From the NCBI RefSeq assembly GCF_006716745.1, contig NZ_VFPP01000001.1, positions 6,893,386 to 6,957,385 on the forward strand: a stretch of 64,000 bases of DNA. The letters run 5' to 3'. Made by a program: the position numbers and the translations under genes. Shown here piece by piece: positions 49,076-58,066 of the stretch. The notes below the pieces were generated by a model. The model was not told where the DNA came from and did no database searches. It saw only the letters and a list, made by a program, of their open reading frames with translations. Positions within the stretch are counted from its first letter, which is position 1. Each line of letters starts with the position of its first letter. This DNA comes from Saccharothrix saharensis (GTDB lineage: Bacteria; Actinomycetota; Actinomycetes; Mycobacteriales; Pseudonocardiaceae).

Positions 49076-49969
49076 TCATCGAGCGGCGACGGGCGCGGTG
49101 GTCGCGTGCGCGAGGACCCTGGTCAGCCCGATCAGCCGGGCTCTCAGCGGCGCGGCGTCCTCGGCGAACGCGCCCTGCTGCCGCACGTACTCGGCGCGGC
49201 CCTCGGCGGTCTCGATCCGCACCGGCTCGTAGCCGAGGTCGGCCAGGTCGTACGGGCTGGCCCGCATGTCCAGCTCGCGGACCCGAGCGGCCAGCTCGAA
49301 GCAGTCCGCGACGAGCTCGGACGGCGTGGCCGGGTCGAGCTTGTAGGCCCACTTGAACAGGTCCATGTTGGCGTGCAGGCACCCGGGCTGCTCCAGGTCG
49401 ACCTGGGTCTCGCGGGTCGGCTGGAGCGTGTTGCGCGGCCGTGCGTCCGGGGTGAAGAAGCGGAACGCGTCGAAGTGGCCGCACTGCACCCGCTGCGACT
49501 CCACCACCCGGTCGGTGCCGTCGCCGCCCAGCCGCAGCGGCCACGCGTTGTGCCGCACCTGCTCCGGCCGCTGCCGGTAGACCATCGCCCACTCGTGCAG
49601 CCCGAAGCAGCCGAGCCGGGGCGCGCGGCCCGCGGTGGCGACGAGCAGCCGCCCGGTGAACGCGATGGTGTTGGCCCGCTCGCGCGCGAACGCCTCGACG
49701 TCGAGCGTCACGCCGTCGGCGGTGCGGCGGTAGACCGGCCACTTCAGGTAGGCCTGCGCCGCGTCGCCCTCGAGGACCACGCCGGGTCCGGGGTGCCAGC
49801 GCTCCAGGCGGGACGGGCGGTGCGAGTAGTAGGAGAACAGGAAGTCCAGCACGGGGTGCTTGCGGCCGGCGGCCTTGCGCTCGTGGTGCGGTCCGGTCCA
49901 CCGCCGGACCCGCTCCGCGTGCGCGTCACGCCGCGCGGTCCACTCGGCTTCGGACAGGACGACCCCCAC
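49076..49969 (-). CDS. Conserved protein annotated as 3-methyladenine DNA glycosylase
   Basis: This 297-residue protein has the opening VLSEAEWTARRDAHAERV and the block HPVLDFLFSYYSHRPSRLERWHPG seen in actinobacterial proteins given the name 3-methyladenine DNA glycosylase. I see no HhH-GPD or AlkA motif that would support that activity, so the label is a database tradition rather than evidence. The start is GTG at 49969. The gene lies 4 bp after the ArsR-like regulator in the same direction, so the two form an operon. Confidence 0.7.
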   Translation of the reverse strand: MGVVLSEAEWTARRDAHAERVRRWTGPHHERKAAGRKHPVLDFLFSYYSHRPSRLERWHPGPGVVLEGDAAQAYLKWPVYRRTADGVTLDVEAFARERANTIAFTGRLLVATAGRAPRLGCFGLHEWAMVYRQRPEQVRHNAWPLRLGGDGTDRVVESQRVQCGHFDAFRFFTPDARPRNTLQPTRETQVDLEQPGCLHANMDLFKWAYKLDPATPSELVADCFELAARVRELDMRASPYDLADLGYEPVRIETAEGRAEYVRQQGAFAEDAAPLRARLIGLTRVLAHATTAPVAAR

Positions 49970-49973
49970 CGCA

Positions 49974-50873
49974 TCAGGGTACTTCGCCCTGGACCAGGGC
50001 CAGTCCGAGCCCGGTGCGCAGCGACACGACCTCGCGCCCCTCGCGGCGGCTGACCGCGAGACCCGCCGCCCGCAGCACGCCCAGGTGCTGCGACACCGCG
50101 CCGACCGTGACGCCCAGCCTGGTCGCCAGCTCGGTGACGGTGCTGGGGCGTTCCAGCTCGCACAGCAGCCGGGCGCGGGTGTGCCCGACCAGGCGGGCCA
50201 GGGCGTCGTTCGTGGGCGCGTCCGAGCGCTCCCACAGCGAGCCGAAGCCGTGCGCCGGGTAGCACAGCGCCAGGCGGACCGGGCTGTCGCGGAGGTAGGC
50301 GTGCGGCCAGGTGAACGCCGAGGGCACCAGGACCAGGTCGCGCTCGCCGATGTCGACCGTGCGGTCGGCCACGGTCAGGTGCGGCGCGCGGTACGACACC
50401 TCGGCGTGCAGCTCGGCCAGCACGGTCGGCCCGCCCGCCTCGACCAGCCGCCGGCCGCGCCGCTCCACGTCGCCCTGGAGCACGCCCTCCAGCCGGGACC
50501 AGACCGGCAGGATGATCGCGTCGTGCACGGCGCGCAGCCGTTCCTGCATGGCGGTGATGGCCGCCGCCGGGGCGGACCGGAGCCGGGGGTCGTCCACGGC
50601 CGCGGTGATCCGCTCGGGGGTGGCCTTGGCGATCGCGTCGATCTCGACCTCGACGCGTTCGGACCGCACGCCCGGGGTCGGGATGAGGAACTCCGGCACG
50701 ACCGGCCTCGTGGCGAGGTCGTGCAGGGGCGAGGGGTCCGCGCCGAGGGGCAGCAGGCGTTCCTCGGCCCAGGCGATCCAGCGCTGGTGCACCGGGGAGA
50801 GGCCGGGCGCGGCCAGCACGCGCAGGCCGGCGATCGTCTCCCAGAGGGGTGACACGGCGAAGCGGAGGGCCAT
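49974..50873 (-). CDS. ArsR-type regulator with large N-terminal domain (DUF5937-like)
   Basis: This 299-residue protein has its winged HTH at the C-terminal end (TRARLLCELERPSTVTELAT, GVTVGAVSQHLGVLRAAGL, REVVSLRTGLG) and an N-terminal domain of about 210 residues (LRFAVSPLWETIAGLRVL) of the DUF5937 type. The N-terminal domain probably senses a ligand. It is divergent from an MFS exporter gene 59 bp away, the usual layout for a repressor of its own exporter. The downstream glycosylase-like gene is co-transcribed. Confidence 0.85.
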   Translation of the reverse strand: MALRFAVSPLWETIAGLRVLAAPGLSPVHQRWIAWAEERLLPLGADPSPLHDLATRPVVPEFLIPTPGVRSERVEVEIDAIAKATPERITAAVDDPRLRSAPAAAITAMQERLRAVHDAIILPVWSRLEGVLQGDVERRGRRLVEAGGPTVLAELHAEVSYRAPHLTVADRTVDIGERDLVLVPSAFTWPHAYLRDSPVRLALCYPAHGFGSLWERSDAPTNDALARLVGHTRARLLCELERPSTVTELATRLGVTVGAVSQHLGVLRAAGLAVSRREGREVVSLRTGLGLALVQGEVP

Positions 50874-50932
50874 GGGTTCACTCCACGCTAAAACGTCGGG
50901 CTGCGCCAGTCCCGGTTGGCAGGGTGTCGACC

Positions 50933-52138
50933 ATGTCCAGGGGGTGGGTGCGGCTGCAGGCCGTCGCGGTGTCCGGTTCGGTGGCCGAAGGCCTGATGTT
51001 GGCGGTGTTGCCGTGGATCGCGGCGACGATCACCTCGGACCCGCGGCAGCTGTCGCTGGTCAACGTGGTGGGCCAGTCGCCGTGGCTGTTGTTCTCGCTG
51101 TTCGCCGGTGTGCTGGTCGACCGGGTCCGGCGCAGCGCCGTGCTCGCGTCGGCGTACCTGGTGCAGGGGTGCGCCGCGCTGGCGCTCGCGGTGGCGGGCG
51201 TGGCGGACGCGGTGAGCCTGCCGTTGCTGGTGGTGCTGGCGTTCGTGGTGACGTCGGCGCAGGTGCTCGGTGACGGGGCGACGGGCGCGCTGGTGCCCGA
51301 GGTGGTGGAGCCGGGCCGGTTGGCGACGGCGAACGCACGGCTGATCGTGATCGACCGGGGCGTCGTGCAGTTCGTGGTACCGCCGGCGGCCGGTTTCCTG
51401 GTGGCGTTCGGTCTCGGCACGCCCGCGTGGGTGGCGGTCGGGGCGGCTGTGGTGGCGCTGGCGCTGGTGAAGGGGCTGCGCTCGGCGCCGGCGACGCCGT
51501 CGACCACGAACCCGTTGCGCGACATCGCCGAAGGGGTGCGGTTCCTGGTCGGCACGCGGCTGCTGCTGTCGATCACGGTGGCGGTGGCGCTCGGGTCGTT
51601 CGCGGCGGCCGCGACGATGGCGATGTTCGTGCTGTACGTCAAGGAGCTGCTGGGGTTGGGGTCGGTCGGGTACGGCGTGATGCTGGCGGTGATGGCCGCC
51701 GGGTGGGTGGTGTCGTCGTTCGTGGTCGCGCGGGTGGTCGACCGGTTGGGGTACGCGTGGTCGATGCGGCTGGCCCAGGTGGGGATGGTGACGACCATCC
51801 TGCTGCTGGCCGTGCTGCCGGGTCGGGCGTGGATGATCGCGGTGGTGGTCTTCGTGCAGTCGGCGATCGTGATGGTGTGGAACGTGTGCTCGCAGTCGAG
51901 CCGCCAGCGCTTCACCCCGCCCGTGCTGCTGGGGCGGGTGCTGACCAGCCACCGGGCGCTGGCCTGGGGGTTGACGCCGTTGGGTGCCCTGGCGGGCGGG
52001 TTCGTGGCGGCCGGGTTCGGGCTGCGGGCGGTGTGGGTGGTGGCGACGGTGATCCAGGTCGGCGCGCTGGTGACGACGTGGCGCGGGCTCTCGCCGGAGG
52101 GGTTCCGGGAGGCGGAGCTGGTGGCCGCGGCGCGGTGA
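50933..52138 (+). CDS. MFS transporter
   Basis: This 401-residue major facilitator protein has about twelve membrane helices. The between-helix loop FAGVLVDRVRRSAVL is the conserved signature loop after helix 2. It probably exports a drug or metabolite by proton antiport. The ATG at 50933 is used; a GTG at 50924 would add three residues. The divergent ArsR-type regulator is the likely controller, so the substrate may also be its ligand. No solute can be named from sequence. Confidence 0.9.
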   Translation: MSRGWVRLQAVAVSGSVAEGLMLAVLPWIAATITSDPRQLSLVNVVGQSPWLLFSLFAGVLVDRVRRSAVLASAYLVQGCAALALAVAGVADAVSLPLLVVLAFVVTSAQVLGDGATGALVPEVVEPGRLATANARLIVIDRGVVQFVVPPAAGFLVAFGLGTPAWVAVGAAVVALALVKGLRSAPATPSTTNPLRDIAEGVRFLVGTRLLLSITVAVALGSFAAAATMAMFVLYVKELLGLGSVGYGVMLAVMAAGWVVSSFVVARVVDRLGYAWSMRLAQVGMVTTILLLAVLPGRAWMIAVVVFVQSAIVMVWNVCSQSSRQRFTPPVLLGRVLTSHRALAWGLTPLGALAGGFVAAGFGLRAVWVVATVIQVGALVTTWRGLSPEGFREAELVAAAR

Positions 52139-52178
52139 ACCGGCCGGCGCCCGGTCTCCCGGCGGCGGTCCGGCGCGC

Positions 52179-52658
52179 TCAGCCGGCGAGCAGCTGTTCG
52201 CGCAGGATGTCGGCGTGGCCGCAGTGGTGGGCCAGCTCGCGCAGCACCTGGAGGTACACCCAGCGCAGGGTGCGCGGTCCCAACCGGTGACCGGTCACGA
52301 CGGTGTCCAGCGGCAGGTCCGCGACGATCGCGCGGGCCGTCGCGCAGGCCTCGCGGTGAGCCGCGGTGACCGAGGCGACGGTGTCGTCCTCGGCGAGCCG
52401 GAAGGACTCGTCCGGCCCCTGGACCAGGCCGAGCTCCCGGCGGGAGGTGCCGCCGACGCACTCCTCGAACCACACGCGCTGCATCCACGTGACGTGCTTG
52501 AGCAGGCCGAGCGGGGTCGTGGCGGACGGGACCAGCCTGCGGCGCGCCTGGTCCTCGGTGAGCCCGTCGAGGGTCCGTTCGACGGCGGCGCGGTAGTCCT
52601 CGACGAACGCGTCCAGCTGGGTGCGCTCGTCGTCCAGGGGCACCTCGAACGGGTTCAT
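52179..52658 (-). CDS. DinB-superfamily (DUF664) metal-binding protein
   Basis: This 159-residue four-helix protein carries the DinB-type metal ligands, with His in LGLLKHVTWMQRVWFEE and the pair ELAHHCGHADILREQL. This group includes mycothiol-dependent transferases and maleylpyruvate isomerase-like enzymes, which fits an actinomycete using mycothiol as its thiol. The exact substrate is not known. It is convergent with the MFS gene and precedes a small acidic zinc-ribbon gene by about 45 bp in the same direction. Confidence 0.88.
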   Translation of the reverse strand: MNPFEVPLDDERTQLDAFVEDYRAAVERTLDGLTEDQARRRLVPSATTPLGLLKHVTWMQRVWFEECVGGTSRRELGLVQGPDESFRLAEDDTVASVTAAHREACATARAIVADLPLDTVVTGHRLGPRTLRWVYLQVLRELAHHCGHADILREQLLAG

Positions 52659-52702
52659 CGCGGTCTCCTCGTCGGGTCGCGGTCGGCGCCCGGCCGGCGG
52701 GG

Positions 52703-52990
52703 TCAGAGCGGGGGGATCAGGCCCGGGAACTTGCGGGCGCCCGTGCAGTGGGGGCACTCGCGGCCGTTGTCGACGGTCCGGGGTGCGCCGCCGATCACCG
52801 CGGAGGTCGGGTTGGCGATGAACCCCGCACCACCGCACAGGTGGCAGATGGTGCGGGGTTCCGAGGTCACGCCGAACAGGTCGTCCTCGTCCTCGACGTC
52901 GTCCTCGTCGAAACCGTCCTCGTCGAAGTCGTCCTCGTCCTCTTCGGGGTCGAAGTCGTCCTCTTCGTCGTCCTCGTCACGCGGGTCCAC
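52703..52990 (-). CDS. Small acidic protein with paired CxxC zinc ribbon
   Basis: This 95-residue protein starts at GTG 52990. The first 38 residues are almost all Asp/Glu (DEDDEEDDFDPEEDEDDFDE). Two CxxC pairs follow (ICHLCGGAGF and ECPHCTGARK), which form a zinc ribbon like the DnaJ type. Gly and Pro after each pair fit that class. I know no function. It might be a DNA- or RNA-mimicking acidic domain with a zinc anchor; this is speculation. The neighbours do not help. Confidence 0.62.
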   Translation of the reverse strand: MDPRDEDDEEDDFDPEEDEDDFDEDGFDEDDVEDEDDLFGVTSEPRTICHLCGGAGFIANPTSAVIGGAPRTVDNGRECPHCTGARKFPGLIPPL

Positions 52991-53027
52991 GTGACCAACC
53001 GTAGTCGGGCCCGGTCGCGCCCGGTGG

Positions 53028-53960
53028 TCAGGGGCGGTGGCCGGCCTGGTCCACGACGGCCTGCGCCTCGATCGAGTGGAAGTTGGTGCCGAGCAGCGCG
53101 TAGGTCTCGGCGTCGAAGACGACCATGACCGGCTTGGCCCCGGGTGACGAGCCCGGCGGGACGGGCCAGGTGATGCCCAGACCAGGCCGGCCCGCCGCGT
53201 CACGGGCGTCCGGCACCACGGAGAGCCCCGGCACGCGCGCGGCGGCGTCGTAGAGCGCGGCCCTCGTCAGCGGGGACAGCATGGACTCGTCGATCAAACC
53301 CAGGACGTCCTTGCCGCGGGCGTTGACGCTGCCCGATTCGCCGCTCGCGTTCGCGTCCAGGTAGGCGAGCATGCCGTCCACGTCGGTCGGCAGGTCGGAC
53401 CGGTAGGCGGGCCGCGGCTCGCACGGTTCGGTGCCGAGGACCTCGGTGCCCTTGACGACGTCCCGCAGGCCGTTCGCGCAGCCCGGCATGGGGATCCGCT
53501 CGCCGTGGTCGTGCAGGACGCCGTCACGGGTGCCGTCGACCGACAGCCAGATCTCCCGCGGCGCGCCGCCGTTGGAGCCGACCGCGCTGCGGGTGTAGAC
53601 GAACTGGTCCGGGCGCGGTGCGGTGGCCGGTTCGGCGCGGGCGGCCCGGGCGGCGAAGGACAGCAGGCGGACGGCGTCGGTCACCGGTTCGGCGGCCGAG
53701 GTGGAGGTGGAGGTGGACGTGGGCGCCTGCGCCGCCTGTCCGCCGGGCGCGGGTGCCGCGGTCGGCAGCAGGGTGATGGTGGCGGCCACGGCGGCGGCCA
53801 GGCCGATGGACGAGGCGCCGACCAGGGTGTAGCGGGTGCGGCGCTTGCGCAGGCGCACCGGCACGCCGGCCAGGAACGCGGCCCGGGCGGGGGCCAGCGC
53901 GGCGTGGTCGGGCAAGGGGGTCTCGTCGCCCAGTTCGCGCAACAGCTGCAGGTCATCCAT
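53028..53960 (-). CDS. CU044_5270-family membrane protein (sigma-operon partner)
   Basis: This 310-residue protein has the N-terminal MDDLQLLRELGDETPLP of the CU044_5270 family, a basic stretch (PVRLRKRRTRYT), one membrane helix (about 45-70) and a Ser/Thr-rich linker. A large extracytoplasmic domain follows (RPDQFVYTRSAVGSNGGAPREIWLSVDGTRDGVL). It overlaps the ECF sigma gene by 8 bp (ATG inside the sigma reading frame end). Such proteins are usual partners of ECF sigma factors, likely anti-sigma sensors, but zinc-binding motifs are missing. Confidence 0.8.
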   Translation of the reverse strand: MDDLQLLRELGDETPLPDHAALAPARAAFLAGVPVRLRKRRTRYTLVGASSIGLAAAVAATITLLPTAAPAPGGQAAQAPTSTSTSTSAAEPVTDAVRLLSFAARAARAEPATAPRPDQFVYTRSAVGSNGGAPREIWLSVDGTRDGVLHDHGERIPMPGCANGLRDVVKGTEVLGTEPCEPRPAYRSDLPTDVDGMLAYLDANASGESGSVNARGKDVLGLIDESMLSPLTRAALYDAAARVPGLSVVPDARDAAGRPGLGITWPVPPGSSPGAKPVMVVFDAETYALLGTNFHSIEAQAVVDQAGHRP

Positions 53961-54522
53961 TGCTCAGCAACTCCTCGACTTCGGTGGGGTTCTGACCGCC
54001 CAAGGCCTGCTTGACCTTGCGCCGGGCCCGGTGCAGGCGGGACCGGACCGTGCCGACGGGGATCGCCAGCGCGGCCGCGACTTCCTCGTAGGCGAGCTGT
54101 TCCCACGCCACCAGCAGCAGCACGTCGCGGTCCTCGGCGGACAGCCCGCCCAGGGCCCCGACCAGCAGCGACCGGGCGGCGTGCGCGGTCACCTCGGCGG
54201 CCACCCGCTCGGCGTGGTCGAGGTCGGCGGGCTCCGCCGGGACCACGCGGTAGCGGCGGGCCTCCTGCCTGCGGTGTCGGCCGACGAGGTTGGTGGCGAT
54301 GCCGTACAGCCACGGGCGGGCGTCCGGTCGGGCCCGGTCGTAGCGCCGCCGCTTGTCGAACGCGGCGAGGAAGGTCTCGGCGACGAGGTCGTCCGCGACC
54401 TGGTCGCCGAGCCTGCGCGCGAGGTAACGCCGGATGTGCGGCGCGTGCCGGTCGAAGATCGCCGCGAACGCGTCCGGCTCGTGCCGCGACCGTTCGATGA
54501 TCTCGGCGTCGGTGGGTGTCAT
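53953..54522 (-). CDS. ECF RNA polymerase sigma factor
   Basis: This 189-residue ECF sigma factor starts at the ATG at 54522 with GGAAAGG upstream. Region 2 reads AIFDRHAPHIRRYLARRL, then ADDLVAETFLAAFDKR and ARPWLYGIATNLVGRH. Region 4 has LSAEDRDVLLLVAWEQLAYE and IPVGTVRSRLHRARRKV. It shares a 8-bp overlap with the CU044_5270-type gene, its presumed regulator. The target promoter is not evident. The divergent LmbU-like gene lies 149 bp away. Confidence 0.9.
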   Translation of the reverse strand: MTPTDAEIIERSRHEPDAFAAIFDRHAPHIRRYLARRLGDQVADDLVAETFLAAFDKRRRYDRARPDARPWLYGIATNLVGRHRRQEARRYRVVPAEPADLDHAERVAAEVTAHAARSLLVGALGGLSAEDRDVLLLVAWEQLAYEEVAAALAIPVGTVRSRLHRARRKVKQALGGQNPTEVEELLSNG

Positions 54523-54670
54523 GGTGGCCTTTCCGGCTGGTTCCCGGTGAAGGGCGGTCACCTGTTGTCCGCCGTTCGACCCGATCGGGTTCACGGTGTG
54601 AGCGGAAGTTGACCGGTGTGTGAGGACCCCTGGAGTACCAAGGACACCCAAAGCGGATCAGGGGGAGCAA

Positions 54671-55345
54671 GTGGACAAGGTGAACGCAGTGCCGCGCCGT
54701 CGTCCCGGCGGCGCGGTCGAAGGCCGGATCCTCACCACGCCGGTGGGGCTGGCGTTCCCGCGGGACGTCACGTTCGAGTCCTGGGAGCAGGCGGGGCAGC
54801 GCATCTCCCGCATCGCCAGCTCGTCGGCGTGGTACCTGGGCGACTGGCTCGTCTACGGCCAGGACAAGTACACCGGCAGGTACCGCAGGGCGGTCGAAGC
54901 CGTGGGCCTCGACTACCAGACGCTGCGCAACTACGCGTGGATCGCGCGCAAGTTCGAGCCGTCGCGGCGGCGTGCCGGGCTGCCGTTCCAGCACCACGCC
55001 GAGGTCGCGGCGCTGCCGCCGGCCGAGCAGGACCAGTGGCTCGACCGCGCCGAGCGCGAGGGCTGGTCGCGCACGGCGCTGCGCCGGGCGCTGCGGGACA
55101 GCCGCGACCCCGGGTCGAGGACGACGCGGGCGGTGATGCCGCGGGTCAGCGCGGCCGGCGAGGTGGTGGACCGGTGGCGGCGCGCGGCGATGGCCGCCAA
55201 CGCCGATTTCGAGGCGTGGATCGTGGCGGCCCTCGACCGGGCCGCCGACCGGGACCTGGAGCTGGTCAGCGTGCCGCCCCTGGAGGAGGCGCGGCCCGCC
55301 GAGCGCGAGTACGCCGGCCTGCCCGCTGTGCGGCCGGCGTCGTGA
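54671..55345 (+). CDS. LmbU-family transcriptional regulator
   Basis: This 224-residue protein matches LmbU, the activator of lincomycin biosynthesis: GLAFPRDVTFESWEQAGQRI, SSSAWYLGDWLVYGQDKYTG, VGLDYQTLRNYAWIARKFEPSRRR and LPFQHHAEVAALPPAEQDQWLDRAEREGWS. It binds DNA with an unusual HTH. The GTG at 54671 has GGGGGAG upstream. LmbU relatives usually sit in antibiotic clusters; none is visible here. A perfect 16-bp hairpin terminator follows at 55477-55515. Targets are unknown. Confidence 0.88.
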   Translation: MDKVNAVPRRRPGGAVEGRILTTPVGLAFPRDVTFESWEQAGQRISRIASSSAWYLGDWLVYGQDKYTGRYRRAVEAVGLDYQTLRNYAWIARKFEPSRRRAGLPFQHHAEVAALPPAEQDQWLDRAEREGWSRTALRRALRDSRDPGSRTTRAVMPRVSAAGEVVDRWRRAAMAANADFEAWIVAALDRAADRDLELVSVPPLEEARPAEREYAGLPAVRPAS

Positions 55346-55476
55346 TCCGCTGATCGCCGGTGGCCCGCGTCGTGGTCATCCTGAGCACGACGCCGACGCG
55401 GTGGTGGCCGCCCGGGGTCCAGGTCCGTTCACCGGGCGGTCACCCCGGCCCGGTCGCCGTCGGCGGCCTCGCGCCG

Positions 55477-55515
55477 GACCGCACCAGCCTCGCCGCCGTC
55501 GAGGCTGGTGCGGTC
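55477..55515. terminator. Bidirectional hairpin terminator
   Basis: GACCGCACCAGCCTCG (55477-55492) pairs perfectly with CGAGGCTGGTGCGGTC (55500-55515), 16 bp over a 7-nt loop. It can stop both the LmbU gene and the convergent CNNM/CBS gene. Confidence 0.88.
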
Positions 55516-55558
55516 GGGATCAGCCTCGACGGCCGCACCGGGGCCGGGCAGCCGCCCG

Positions 55559-56593
55559 TCACAGCTCGCGCCGCACGTGGGTGCCGTCGCGGACGGTGCC
55601 GACGTACTCCTCGACCAGGTCCTCCAACGCCACCAGGCCCCGCACCACGCCGTCGGCCGACACGGCCTGCGCCAGGTGGCTCTGCGAGCGCCGCAGCGAC
55701 GCCACCGCGTCGTCCAGGCTCGCGTCCACCGGCACCCGCGGCAGGCCGCGCACCCGGCTCGGCGGCACCCGCGTGGCCGGGTCGGCGTCGGCCAGGTCCA
55801 GCACGTCCTTCACGTGCAGGTAGCCGATCAGCCGGTCGCCGTCGCGCACCGGGAACCGGGAGAAGCCGGTGGCCGACACGGCGGCCTCCACCTGCTCCAT
55901 CGTGGGCCGCACGGGCACCGACGTGATCCGGTCCAACGGCACCAGCACGTCGGCCACGGTCCGCTCCGCCGAGGACAGCGTCTGGGTCAGCCGCCGGTGC
56001 TCGGAGTCCTCCAGCAGGCCCTCCTGCCGCGACTGCCCGATCAGCAGGGCCAGCTCGTCGCGGGTGTAGGCCGACTCCAGCTCGTCGCGCGGCGTCACGC
56101 CCACCAGCTTGAGCACCGCCGTCGACACCACGGTGAACCCGCGCAGCAGCGGCGCGACCAGCCGGCAGAACCACAGGTGCGCCGGCACCAGCAGCAGCGC
56201 GGTGCGCTCGGGGCCCGCGATGGCCAGGTTCTTCGGCACCATCTCGCCCAGCACGGTGTGCAGCGCCACGACGATGATCAGGGCCAGCGCGAACGCCACG
56301 CCGTGCCGCACCGCCTCGGGGATGCCGACGCCGTGGAACGGTGCCTCCAGCAGCGTCGCCACGGCCGGTTCGCCCAGCGCGCCCAGGCCGAGCGAGCACA
56401 GCGTGATGCCGAGCTGCGCGCCGGCGATGAGCAGGGGCAGCTCCCGGCCCGCCTTGATCACCGTGCGGGCCCGGCTGCTGCCCTGCTCGGCCAACGCCTC
56501 CAGCCGGTCGCGCCGGGCGGTGATGATGGCGAACTCGGCGCCGACGAAGAACGCGTTGCCCGCGAGCAGCAGCACGACGACCAGCGCGATCAC
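55559..56593 (-). CDS. CNNM/CBS-domain transporter (second gene)
   Basis: This 344-residue protein belongs to the CNNM/HlyC-CorC group: an N-terminal DUF21 membrane domain (ALVVVLLLAGNAFFVGAEFAI, FALALIIVVALHTVLGEMVPK) followed by two CBS repeats (DVLVPLDRITSVPVRP; FSRFPVRDGDRLIGYLHVKD). The CorC_HlyC C-terminal domain is absent, so it is shorter than its neighbour. The family transports magnesium or other metals. GTG start at 56593 overlaps the stop of the first CNNM gene by 4 bp, so the two are a co-translated pair. Confidence 0.9.
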   Translation of the reverse strand: MIALVVVLLLAGNAFFVGAEFAIITARRDRLEALAEQGSSRARTVIKAGRELPLLIAGAQLGITLCSLGLGALGEPAVATLLEAPFHGVGIPEAVRHGVAFALALIIVVALHTVLGEMVPKNLAIAGPERTALLLVPAHLWFCRLVAPLLRGFTVVSTAVLKLVGVTPRDELESAYTRDELALLIGQSRQEGLLEDSEHRRLTQTLSSAERTVADVLVPLDRITSVPVRPTMEQVEAAVSATGFSRFPVRDGDRLIGYLHVKDVLDLADADPATRVPPSRVRGLPRVPVDASLDDAVASLRRSQSHLAQAVSADGVVRGLVALEDLVEEYVGTVRDGTHVRREL

Positions 56594-57915
56594 GACGACA
56601 CCCCCGACTCCTCGACCCGGGCCACGCGCAGCTCGGCCACCCGGTGCCGGTCCATCTCCACCACGGTGATCCGCCAGTCGTCCACCCGGATCTCGTCACC
56701 GGTGTCCGGGATGCGGCCCAGCCGGGCCAGCACCAGGCCCGCCACGGTCTCGTAGTCGCCCTGCGGCATGCGGAACCCGGTCGCCTCGGCGACCTCGTCG
56801 TCCCGCAGCAACCCCGACACCAGCCACGCCTCGCCGCCCAGCCTGCGCACCGGCGAGGTCTCCCGCCGGTCGTGCTCGTCGCGCACGTCGCCGACGATCT
56901 CCTCGACCACGTCCTCCAGCGTGACCAGGCCCGCCGTGCCGCCGTACTCGTCCACGACCAGCGCGGTCTGCAGGCCGGATGCGCGCAGCCGGTCCAGCAG
57001 CGCGTCGCCCTCCAGCGTCGCGGGCACCGTCTGCACCGGCCGGGTCAGCGCGGACAGCGGCGTGGTCGCGCGCCGCGACCGGGGCACCCCGAACGCCTGC
57101 TTGACGTGCACGATCCCGCGCACCTCGTCGAGGTCGCCGGTGTAGACGGGAAAGCGGGAGAACCCCGTCTCCCGCGCCTTCGCCACGAGGTCGAGCACGG
57201 TCGCGTCCACGCGCAGCGACTCGACCCGCACGCGCGGCGTCATCAGCTCCTCGGCGGTGCGGTCGCCGAACCGCAGGGAGCGGTCCAGCAGGGTGGCCGT
57301 GCCGGGGTCGAGGGTGCCCTGCTCGGCGCTGGAGCGGATCAACGCGCCCAGCTCCTGCGGCGAGCGGGCCGAGGCCAGCTCCTCCGCGGGTTCCACGCCG
57401 AGCCTGCGCACCAGCCAGTTCGCGGTGCCGTTCAGGCAGGTGATCAGCCACTTGAACACGGCGGAGAACCCGGCCTGCACACCCGCGACCGCACGGGCGG
57501 TCTCCAGCGGCTTGGCGATGGCCAGGTTCTTCGGCACCAGCTCGCCGAACACCATCGACAGCGACGTGGCCAGCGCCAGCGCCAGGGTCAACGCGATCGG
57601 CCCGGCCACCGCGAGCGGCACGCCGACGCCGGTCAGGGCGGGCGAGATGAGCTCGGCGATGGCCGGTTCGGCGATGTAGCCGGTGATCAGGGTGGTGATG
57701 GTGATCGCCAGCTGCGAGCCGGAGAGCTGGAACGACAGCGACCGGTGCGCCTTGTCGACGGTCCGCGCCTTGGCGTCACCCACCTGGGCGACGTGCGCCT
57801 CGATGGTGCTGCGCTCCAGGGCGGTCAGGGAGAACTCGGCGGCGACCGCGATGAACGTGCCGATGGTGAGGACCACCACGGCGGCGAGGCCGAGCAGGCT
57901 GAGCAGGATGGTCAT
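56590..57915 (-). CDS. CNNM/CBS-domain transporter with CorC_HlyC domain
   Basis: This 441-residue protein has the DUF21 membrane part (four helices, LLSLLGLAAVVVLTIGTFIA and ALALATSLSMVFGELVPKN), a CBS pair (ELMTPRVRVESLRVDATVL; FSRFPVYTGDLDEVRGIVHVK) and the CorC_HlyC domain (TGFRMPQGDYETVAGLVLARLGRIPDTGDEI). These proteins export or regulate magnesium and cobalt. ATG at 57915 was chosen; a GTG three codons earlier is also possible. It is the first of two CNNM genes that may form a heteromeric transporter. Confidence 0.92.
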   Translation of the reverse strand: MTILLSLLGLAAVVVLTIGTFIAVAAEFSLTALERSTIEAHVAQVGDAKARTVDKAHRSLSFQLSGSQLAITITTLITGYIAEPAIAELISPALTGVGVPLAVAGPIALTLALALATSLSMVFGELVPKNLAIAKPLETARAVAGVQAGFSAVFKWLITCLNGTANWLVRRLGVEPAEELASARSPQELGALIRSSAEQGTLDPGTATLLDRSLRFGDRTAEELMTPRVRVESLRVDATVLDLVAKARETGFSRFPVYTGDLDEVRGIVHVKQAFGVPRSRRATTPLSALTRPVQTVPATLEGDALLDRLRASGLQTALVVDEYGGTAGLVTLEDVVEEIVGDVRDEHDRRETSPVRRLGGEAWLVSGLLRDDEVAEATGFRMPQGDYETVAGLVLARLGRIPDTGDEIRVDDWRITVVEMDRHRVAELRVARVEESGVSS

Positions 57916-58066
57916 GCGGCCCACCCGGGGAGGGCCGGGCGGAGCTGGCAGCCGGGTATCGGACCCGGCTCGGTACTGCTACCCGGGGACTGCGCGTCGC
58001 GCACGGAAGGGATCACTCCTCGTGAGGGGTGGTCGAACGGTGTCCAGAGTAGAGCGTAACCGCCGG

